From Actinacidiphila paucisporea (GTDB lineage: Bacteria > Actinomycetota > Actinomycetes > Streptomycetales > Streptomycetaceae), in assembly GCF_900142575.1 (NCBI RefSeq), contig NZ_FRBI01000013.1:1-64000 (forward strand): a stretch of DNA of 64,000 bases. The letters run 5' to 3'. The position numbers and the translations under genes were made by a program. Each line of letters begins with the position of its first letter. The first letter of the stretch is position 1. Below, one piece after another: positions 57,974 through 64,000 of the stretch. The notes beneath the pieces are model-generated. The model was not told the DNA's origin. It saw nothing but the letters and a program-made list of their open reading frames with translations, and searched no databases.

Positions 57974-59290
57974 TTACGAACTCAGTTTGACCGGGTTGAC
58001 CACATCCGCGATCAGCACCAGCAAAGTGAAGGACACAAAGATTCCGGCCACGACATAAGCGACCGGCATGAGCTTCGCCACGTCGAAGGGGCCGGGGTCG
58101 GGCTTGCGGAAGACCCGGGCGGTGTGCCGCCTGATCGACTCCCACAGCGCGCCGGCCACGTGGCCGCCGTCCAGCGGCAGCAGCGGCAGCATGTTGAACA
58201 GGAACAGCGACAGGTTGAAGCCCGCGACCAGCATCACCATGGTGGCGATCCGGTCGATGGCCGGTTCCTTCAGCGACAGGACCTCGCCGCCGACGCGGGC
58301 GGCGCCGACCACACCCATCGGGGAGTCCGCCTTGCGGGGGGCGCCCTCGAAGGTGGCCCGCCACAGGTCGGGGATGCGCTGCGGCAGCCGCAGCAGCGAG
58401 TCGACGCCCTGCCGCGCCATGTCTCCCATGTGGCTGACCGAACTGGTGAAGCTCAACGGCTCGATGCGGCTGGCCGGGCTGAAGCCGAGGAAGCCGGCGG
58501 TCACGGTGCCGTCCTGCACGTCGCCGTGGCTGTCGGTCCTGGCGACGACATTCCTGGTGATCTGCGGGTGCAGGGTGACCTGCTTGCCGTCCCGTTCGAC
58601 CACGACGACGGCCGGGCCCACGCCGTTCCTGATGTCCTTGGACAGTTCCGCCCAGTTGTCGACCGGGCGGCCGTTGAACTCCAGGAACTTGTCGCCCTTG
58701 TGGAAGCCGGCGGTCTTGGCGGGCGCGACCGGGTCGGTGGGCAGGCAGGGGTTGTCCGGGTCCCGCTTGGCGGCGTCCGCCTGCGAGATCACGCAGTCGC
58801 TGACCGAGCTGACGACGGTGGTCTGCCGGGCGATGCCGATGCCCATGAAGACCGACAGGGCCAGCGCGAAGGCCAGGATCAGGTTCATGAAGGGCCCGGC
58901 GAACATCACGATGACGCGCTTCCAGGGCTTGCGCGTGTAGAACAGCCGCGTCTCGTCGCCGGGCTTCAGCTCCTCGAAGGCCGCCGAGCGGGCGTCCTCG
59001 ATCATGCTGCGCCACGGCGAGGTGGAGCGGGCGGTGATCCGGCCGTCCTCGCCGGGCGGGAACATCCCGATCATGCGGATGTAGCCGCCGAGCGGGACGG
59101 CCTTGAAGCCGTATTCGGTCTCGCCCTTCTTGCGGGACCAGATGGTCGGGCCGAAACCCACCATGTACTGCGGCACGCGGATCTTGAACAGCTTGGCCGT
59201 GGAGAGGTGGCCCAGCTCGTGCCAGGCGATGGAGACCATCAGGCCCACGGCGAAAACCACTATGCCGAGGACCGTCATGAGAGCGGTCAT
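57974..59290 (-). CDS. Site-2 protease family zinc metallopeptidase (RseP-like)
   Basis: Intramembrane protease cutting membrane-bound anti-sigma factors or similar targets. 438 residues: HELGH (H24, E25, H28) in the first transmembrane helix, [29 protein letters not shown] (each part typical of RseP), one PDZ domain (about 195-275) and the second zinc motif [15 protein letters not shown] 59290 overlaps the dxr stop (ATGA). The dxr-rseP-ispG order is a standard actinobacterial arrangement. Confidence 0.94.
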   Translation of the reverse strand: MTALMTVLGIVVFAVGLMVSIAWHELGHLSTAKLFKIRVPQYMVGFGPTIWSRKKGETEYGFKAVPLGGYIRMIGMFPPGEDGRITARSTSPWRSMIEDARSAAFEELKPGDETRLFYTRKPWKRVIVMFAGPFMNLILAFALALSVFMGIGIARQTTVVSSVSDCVISQADAAKRDPDNPCLPTDPVAPAKTAGFHKGDKFLEFNGRPVDNWAELSKDIRNGVGPAVVVVERDGKQVTLHPQITRNVVARTDSHGDVQDGTVTAGFLGFSPASRIEPLSFTSSVSHMGDMARQGVDSLLRLPQRIPDLWRATFEGAPRKADSPMGVVGAARVGGEVLSLKEPAIDRIATMVMLVAGFNLSLFLFNMLPLLPLDGGHVAGALWESIRRHTARVFRKPDPGPFDVAKLMPVAYVVAGIFVSFTLLVLIADVVNPVKLSS

Positions 59291-60540
59291 ACGCCTGTTG
59301 CCTCCGATGTCCTGGCCAGTTCCACGGCCCGGGCGCGTGCCCAGGCCTCCGCTTCGAGGACGTTCTCGACCGTCAGAGAAGTTCCCGGTTCGGGTGTGCC
59401 GTGTTCCTCGACGACCTTCGCGACCGTGTCCACGATCCCGGTGAAGGCCAGCCGGCCGGCGAGGAAGGCGTCGACGCACTCCTCGTTGGCCGCGTTGAAC
59501 ACCGCGGGCGCGGTGCCCCCGAGGCTACCCACATGGCGGGCCAGTGCGACCGACGGGAAGGCGTCCTCGTCGAGCGGGAAGAACTCCCACGTCGAGGCCT
59601 TCGACCAGTCGAAGGCCGGCGCGGCGTCCGGTACCCGGTCCGGCCAGCCCAGACCCAGCGCGATCGGCATCCGCATGTCGGGCGGGCTGGCCTGCGCGAT
59701 CGTGGAGCCGTCGACGAATTCCACCATGGAGTGGATGTACGACTGGGGGTGCACGACGACCTCGATACGGTCGAAGGGGACGTCGTAGAGCAGGTGCGCC
59801 TCGATCACCTCAAGGCCCTTGTTGACCAGGGTCGCGGAGTTGACGGTGATGACCGGGCCCATGTCCCAGGTGGGGTGGGCGAGCGCGTCGGCGGGGGTGA
59901 CCGAGGCCAGTTCCGCCCTGCTGCGCCCACGGAAGGGGCCGCCGGAGGCGGTGACGAGCAGCTTGCGCACCTCCTGGCGGCGGCCGCCCAGCATCGCCTG
60001 GAAGAGCGCGGAGTGCTCGGAGTCGACGGGCACGATCTGGCCGGGCTTCGCGAGGGCCTTCACCAGCGGGCCGCCGACGATCAGCGACTCCTTGTTGGCC
60101 AGGATCAGCACCCGGCCGGCCCGCAGCGCGGCCAGCGTGGGCCGCAGGCCGATGGAGCCGGTGATGCCGTTGAGCACGGAGTGGCACTCGAGGGCCGCCA
60201 GCTCGGTCGCGGCGCCGGGTCCGGCGATGATCTCGGGCAGCGCGGCGCCGGGCCCGTAGACCTCGGCCAGTACCTCGCGCAGCGGGCCGACGGCGGCCTC
60301 GTCGGCGACGGCGACCGTGCTCACGCCCAGCTGGCGGGCCTGCTCGGCGAGCAGCCTGACCCGGCTGCCGGCGGCGGAGACGGCGGTGACGCGGAAGCGG
60401 TCCGGGTTGCGGAGCACCACGTCGATGGCCTGGGTGCCGATCGATCCGGTGGAGCCGAGGATCACGATGTCGCGGGGGCCGCCGGCCGGGTCGCCGGCCA
60501 GGAGCGGGCGATAGTGCGGGTCTGCGAGAGCATCCGTCAT
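59287..60540 (-). CDS. dxr: 1-deoxy-D-xylulose-5-phosphate reductoisomerase
   Basis: Makes MEP from DXP with NADPH, the first committed step of the non-mevalonate pathway (target of fosmidomycin). 417 residues: NADPH loop [36 protein letters not shown], and the flap/metal region [18 protein letters not shown] 60540 starts [10 protein letters not shown]; the frame stays open far upstream only because it shadows the acyl-CoA dehydrogenase gene. A good terminator precedes it at 60568-60604. Confidence 0.96.
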   Translation of the reverse strand: MTDALADPHYRPLLAGDPAGGPRDIVILGSTGSIGTQAIDVVLRNPDRFRVTAVSAAGSRVRLLAEQARQLGVSTVAVADEAAVGPLREVLAEVYGPGAALPEIIAGPGAATELAALECHSVLNGITGSIGLRPTLAALRAGRVLILANKESLIVGGPLVKALAKPGQIVPVDSEHSALFQAMLGGRRQEVRKLLVTASGGPFRGRSRAELASVTPADALAHPTWDMGPVITVNSATLVNKGLEVIEAHLLYDVPFDRIEVVVHPQSYIHSMVEFVDGSTIAQASPPDMRMPIALGLGWPDRVPDAAPAFDWSKASTWEFFPLDEDAFPSVALARHVGSLGGTAPAVFNAANEECVDAFLAGRLAFTGIVDTVAKVVEEHGTPEPGTSLTVENVLEAEAWARARAVELARTSEATGV

Positions 60541-60567
60541 GGGGCCATTGTGTCGTGCGGACGCTGC

Positions 60568-60604
60568 GCGCCGTCCACTGCCCCGCAAGGGCTGTGGACG
60601 GCGC
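60568..60604 (-). terminator. Terminator of the acyl-CoA dehydrogenase gene
   Basis: GCGCCGTCCAC (60568-60578) and GTGGACGGCGC (60594-60604) form a perfect 11-bp stem with a 15-nt loop, 17 bp past the stop and 28 bp before the dxr start. It separates the fatty-acid gene from the dxr-rseP unit. Confidence 0.75.
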
Positions 60605-60620
60605 ACTGACGTGCGGTGCC

Positions 60621-62543
60621 TCAGTGCACGGGCCGGTGCACGTTGGCGGTCCTGGACGGGCCTGGCTCGGCCTCGGCGATCCAGGGGCCTTCCCTGCTGG
60701 GGTCGATGATGCCCGCTTCGAGCCACTCGGTGCCGCCGTCGAGCACCGCCTTGGTCAGGGCCCGGTCGGCGCTGTCGGTGTTGGTCCACAGCCGGGCGAA
60801 CAGCTCGTCGGTGCGGACCCGCGCCTGCCGGCAGAAGGTGTCGGCGAGCTGCCGTGCCTGCGGGCCGTGGTCGCCGCTGGACCCGAGGTGCTGGGCCCGT
60901 ACGCATGCGGCGCTCATCGCGAACAGCTCGGCGCCGATGTCGACGATGCGCGCGAGGAAGTTCTGCTTGGTCTCCATCCGGCCCTGCCAGCGCGACATGG
61001 CGTAGAAGGTGCAGCGGGCCAGCTTGCGCGCGCTGCGCTCCACATAGCGCAGGTGGGTGGCCAGGCCGTCGAACTCGGGGTACGAGTTCGGCAGCTGCCC
61101 GGGTCCCGCGACGAGTTTGGGCAGCCACCTGGCGTAGAAGCCGCCGGCCTTGGCGCCGGCCCTGGCCTTGTCGCCGAGGGAGGTGTCCGGGTCGATGAGG
61201 TCGCCGGCCACCGACAGGTGGGCGTCGACTGCCTCCCGGGCGATCAGCAGGTGCATGATCTCGGTGGAGCCCTCGAAGATCCGGTTGATCCGCAGGTCGC
61301 GCAGCAGCTGCTCGGCGGGGACGGCCCGCTCGCCGCGGGCGGCCAGCGAGTCGGCGGTCTCGAAGCCGCGGCCGCCGCGGATCTGCACCAGCTCGTCGGC
61401 GATCCGGCAGGCGGCCTCCGAGCCGTAGAGCTTGGCGAGGGCGGCCTCGATCCTGATGTCGTTGCGCTCCTCGTCGGCCATCTGCGAGGACAGGTCGAGC
61501 ACCGCCTCCAGGGCGAAGGTGGTCGCGGCGATGTAGGCGATCTTGGAGCCGACGGCCTCGTGGTGGGCGATCGGCTTGCCCCACTGCTCGCGGGCCGCGG
61601 ACCACTCCCGCGCGATCTTCAGGCACCACTTGGCGGCGCCGACGCAGCCCGCGGGCAGTGAGAGCCGGCCCGTGTTGAGCGTGGTCAGGGCGATCTTGAG
61701 GCCGGCGCCCTCGGGACCGATGCGGTTCGCGGCGGGCACCCGCACCTGGTGGAAGCGGGTGACGCCGTTCTCGAGGCCGCGCAGGCCCATGAAGGCGTTG
61801 CGGTTCTCGACGGTGATGCCCTCGGCAGCGGCCTCCACCACGAAGGCGGTGATGCCGCCCTTGTGGCCCTCGGAGGCGGGCACCCGGGCCATCACGACCA
61901 GCAGGTCGGCCACGACGCCGTTGGTCGTCCACAGCTTCACGCCGTCCAGCACGTAGTCGTCGCCGTCGGGGACCGCGGCGGTGGCGAGCCGGGCGGGGTC
62001 GGAGCCGACGTCGGGCTCGGTCAGCAGGAACGCGCTGATGTCGGTGGTGGCGCAGCGCGGCAGGAACGCCTCCTTCTGCTCCTTGGTGCCGAACATCTTC
62101 ACCGGCTGCGGTACGCCGATGGACTGGTGCGCGGACAGCAGCGCGCCGATCGCGGGGCTCGCGGTGCCGACCATGGCGAGCGCCTTGTTGTAGTACACCT
62201 GGGTGAGGCCGAGCCCGCCGTAGGCGGGGTCGATCTTCATCCCCAGGGCGCCCAGCTCCTTCAGGCCCACGATCGTCTCGTCCGGGATGCGTGCCTCCCG
62301 GTCGATCCTGGCGCCGTCGATGGAGGTCTCGCAGAACTCCCGCAGCCTGGCGAGGAATTCCTCGCCCTTGGCCGTGGCCTCGGGCGTCGGCATCGGATAC
62401 GGGTGGATCAGGTCGAGGCGGAATCGGCCGAGGAAGAGCTCCTTGGCGAAGCTCGGCCTGTGCCAGTCCCGCTCGCGGGCGGCCTCGGCCACCTGGCGTG
62501 CTTCGCGTTCAGAGACCTTGCGTGTTGCAGCGGGTGCGGACAC
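60621..62543 (-). CDS. Acyl-CoA dehydrogenase (long-chain, VLCAD-like)
   Basis: FAD enzyme for the first step of fatty acid beta-oxidation. 640 residues, longer than the ~380 of short-chain types, with a C-terminal helical extension (from about 440) as in VLCAD. FAD/substrate motifs: FLLTEPDVGSDPA, LDGVKLWTTNG, QIRGGRGFE and the catalytic Glu region NRIFEGSTEIMHLLI. GTG 62543 follows CCGGAGG. 124 bp downstream of the aldehyde dehydrogenase; an imperfect palindrome at 62561-62585 lies in its promoter area. Confidence 0.93.
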   Translation of the reverse strand: MSAPAATRKVSEREARQVAEAARERDWHRPSFAKELFLGRFRLDLIHPYPMPTPEATAKGEEFLARLREFCETSIDGARIDREARIPDETIVGLKELGALGMKIDPAYGGLGLTQVYYNKALAMVGTASPAIGALLSAHQSIGVPQPVKMFGTKEQKEAFLPRCATTDISAFLLTEPDVGSDPARLATAAVPDGDDYVLDGVKLWTTNGVVADLLVVMARVPASEGHKGGITAFVVEAAAEGITVENRNAFMGLRGLENGVTRFHQVRVPAANRIGPEGAGLKIALTTLNTGRLSLPAGCVGAAKWCLKIAREWSAAREQWGKPIAHHEAVGSKIAYIAATTFALEAVLDLSSQMADEERNDIRIEAALAKLYGSEAACRIADELVQIRGGRGFETADSLAARGERAVPAEQLLRDLRINRIFEGSTEIMHLLIAREAVDAHLSVAGDLIDPDTSLGDKARAGAKAGGFYARWLPKLVAGPGQLPNSYPEFDGLATHLRYVERSARKLARCTFYAMSRWQGRMETKQNFLARIVDIGAELFAMSAACVRAQHLGSSGDHGPQARQLADTFCRQARVRTDELFARLWTNTDSADRALTKAVLDGGTEWLEAGIIDPSREGPWIAEAEPGPSRTANVHRPVH

Positions 62544-62560
62544 GGTTGCGTCACCTCCGG

Positions 62561-62585
62561 GTAGCCGGTTACCGACCGGTGCTAC
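62561..62585. promoter_or_regulatory. Candidate operator upstream of the acyl-CoA dehydrogenase
   Basis: GTAGC-CGGT-TACCG-ACCG-GT-GCTAC: outer 5-bp and inner 4-bp inverted arms with a 2-nt bulge, 18 bp before the GTG start. TetR-type fatty-acid regulators use sites of this kind, but no regulator gene is in the window. Weak evidence. Confidence 0.3.
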
Positions 62586-62667
62586 CAGTCCGTACTACCC
62601 GAATTCCGGCGACCCCACCAGACGAGCCGTCAACGCCCGGCACCTCGCGGGGGTCTGCGAGCACCCG

Positions 62668-64000
62668 TCACAGGTCGAGGCCGGTGAGCACCAGCACCCT
62701 CTCGTAGGTGTAGTCCTCCATGGCGTACTTCACGCCCTCGCGCCCCGAGCCGGAGTCCTTGACGCCGCCGTAGGGCATCTGATCGGCCCGGTAGGAGGGC
62801 GCGTCGCCGATGACGACACCGCCGACCTCCAGGTCGCGGTGGGCCCGGAAGGCGAGCTGCAGGTCGTGGGTGAAGACGCCGGCCTGCAGGCCGAAGCGGG
62901 AGTCGTTCACGGCCGCGAAGGCTTCCGCGGCGCCGTTGACCCGATGGAGTGACAGGACGGGGCCGAAGACCTCCTCGGTGGCCAGCACCGCGTCAGGGGG
63001 CAGATCGGCCAGCACGGTGGGTGCGTAGCCGGCCCCGTCGCGGGTGCCGCCGGCCAGCAGCTTGGCGCCCTTGGCGACGGCGTCGTCCACCCACTGCCCG
63101 ACGCGTACTGCCGCGGATTCGCTCACCAGCGGGCCGACGTCGGTGGCCTCGTCGCCCGGGTCGCCGGTGACCTGCGCGCGGACCGCGGCGACGACGCGCT
63201 CGGCCAGGGCGTCGTAGACCGCCGCGTCGGCGATGACCCGCTGCACCGATATGCAGGACTGGCCGCCCTGGTAGTTGGCGAAGGTCGCGATCCGGTTCGC
63301 CGCCCAGTCCAGGTCGGCGTCCGAGGACCAGTCGGCGAGCACCACGGCCGCCGCGTTGCCGCCCAGCTCCAGGGTGACGTGCTTGCGCGGCACCGAGTCG
63401 GCGATGGCGTGGCCCACGGTGTCGGAGCCGGTGAAGGAGATCACCGGCAGCCGCGGGTCCTCGACCAGTGCCGGCATCCGGTCGTTGGGCACCGTCAGGA
63501 TGCTCCACGCACCGGCCGGCAGGCCCTCGGTCTCGGCCAGGATCTCGCCGAGCAGCAGCGCGGACAGCGGGGTCGCGGGCGCGGGCTTGAGGATGATCGG
63601 CACGCCGACCGCGAGGGCCGGGGCGACCTTGTGCGCCACCAGGTTCAGCGGGAAGTTGAAGGGCGCGATGCCCAGCACGGGGCCCCGCCCGAAGCGCCGG
63701 GTCAGCGCGAGCCGCCCGACCCCGCCCGGGTCGGTGTCGAGGCGCTGCGCCTCGCCGGAGTTGAAGCGGCGGGCCTCCTCCGCGGCCCAGCGGAAGACCG
63801 ACACCGCGCGGCCGACCTCGCCCCGCGACCACTTCAGCGGCTTGCCGTTCTCCGCGGTGATGAGCCGGGCGATCTCGTCGGCGCGCTCGGCCAGCCGCTG
63901 GGAGACGTGGTCCAGCGCGGCGGCCCGCACGTGCGCGGGCGTCGCGGAGAATTCCGCCTGCGCCGCGGCCGCCGCCGCGACGGCCGCCTCGACCTGCGCC
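62668..64000 (-). CDS. NAD(P)-dependent aldehyde dehydrogenase, 5' end outside window
   Basis: At least 444 residues; the frame runs open to the right edge, so the N-terminal part (about 30-50 residues) is missing. Catalytic Cys in YQGGQSCISVQR and Glu in VTLELGGNAAAV; NAD-binding SFTGSDTVGHAIA; C-terminal VFGPVLSLHRVN and GGVKDSGSGREG. Closest in feel to succinate-semialdehyde/glyceraldehyde-type ALDHs (non-phosphorylating). Oxidises an aldehyde to an acid, substrate unknown. Upstream of the acyl-CoA dehydrogenase on the same strand. Confidence 0.93.
   Translation of the reverse strand, partial: AQVEAAVAAAAAAQAEFSATPAHVRAAALDHVSQRLAERADEIARLITAENGKPLKWSRGEVGRAVSVFRWAAEEARRFNSGEAQRLDTDPGGVGRLALTRRFGRGPVLGIAPFNFPLNLVAHKVAPALAVGVPIILKPAPATPLSALLLGEILAETEGLPAGAWSILTVPNDRMPALVEDPRLPVISFTGSDTVGHAIADSVPRKHVTLELGGNAAAVVLADWSSDADLDWAANRIATFANYQGGQSCISVQRVIADAAVYDALAERVVAAVRAQVTGDPGDEATDVGPLVSESAAVRVGQWVDDAVAKGAKLLAGGTRDGAGYAPTVLADLPPDAVLATEEVFGPVLSLHRVNGAAEAFAAVNDSRFGLQAGVFTHDLQLAFRAHRDLEVGGVVIGDAPSYRADQMPYGGVKDSGSGREGVKYAMEDYTYERVLVLTGLDL

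Noticed and set aside
59287-61932. Long dxr-frame extension across the acyl-CoA dehydrogenase gene
   Set aside because: The upstream part is a shadow of the dehydrogenase; dxr has a good ATG at 60540 at the NADPH-binding N-terminus.

Overview
The window is chromosomal DNA of a high-GC actinomycete, almost certainly a member of the Streptomycetaceae. Third codon positions are overwhelmingly G or C, GTG starts are frequent, and 4-nt ATGA/GTGA and 1-nt TGATG overlaps are common. The gene order (rnj-dapA-thyX ... dapB-M16 protease-pnp-rpsO - ESX/type VII locus - ribF - truB-rbfA-infB-rnpM-nusA-rimP - ispG-rseP-dxr) is the block I remember from Streptomyces chromosomes. No tRNA, CRISPR array or complete insertion sequence was seen. 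The extreme left edge looks like a ribosomal RNA operon leader reading out of the window.

Layout. (1) 1-10.3 kb: a possible rrn leader, then minus-strand housekeeping genes: RNase J, DapA and ThyX, and a second run rpsO-pnp-M16 peptidase-dapB-small membrane TPR-like protein. A 196-bp MITE-like element with perfect 21-bp inverted ends sits at 4629-4824 and supplies the stop codon of the TPR-like gene. (2) 10.5-36.4 kb: a complete type VII (ESX-like) secretion locus. eccD and eccC diverge; eccB, two WXG100 proteins, two mycosin proteases and two secretion-associated proteins form a minus-strand run; eccE, an unknown gene and a MinD/ParA-like EspI-type ATPase run on the plus strand. Between eccC and the WXG100 genes lies a plus-strand cargo island (16.2-23.1 kb): an SseB-like gene, a WXG-like partner, two paralogous polymorphic toxins with papain-fold C-termini, and two immunity-like genes. 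(3) 36.6-40.5 kb: an ABC transporter (ATPase plus permease) co-transcribed with a NarL-type two-component system. (4) 40.5-53.1 kb: ribF, a 1,294-residue fusion of a trypsin-like domain, a P-loop region and a long helical tail, then the truB-rbfA-DUF503-infB-rnpM-nusA-rimP translation/transcription cluster. (5) 53.2-64 kb: a lipoprotein/ferritin-like pair, an APH-like kinase, two GNAT acetyltransferases, the non-mevalonate genes ispG and dxr around a site-2 protease, an acyl-CoA dehydrogenase, and an aldehyde dehydrogenase cut by the right edge.

The most interesting part is the cargo island. The two toxins share a long N-terminal targeting region carrying a W-x-G turn, but only the second keeps a plausible Cys/His/Asp papain triad (C455, H527, D542); the first has Tyr (Y453) where the nucleophilic Cys should be. 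The neighbouring 441-residue immunity-like protein is two tandem units, and each unit ends in a stretch that resembles the His-Asp half of the toxin itself. Together this suggests duplication, active-site decay and possible toxin mimicry within one ESX locus. Family assignments are from recognition of motifs, not database searches.
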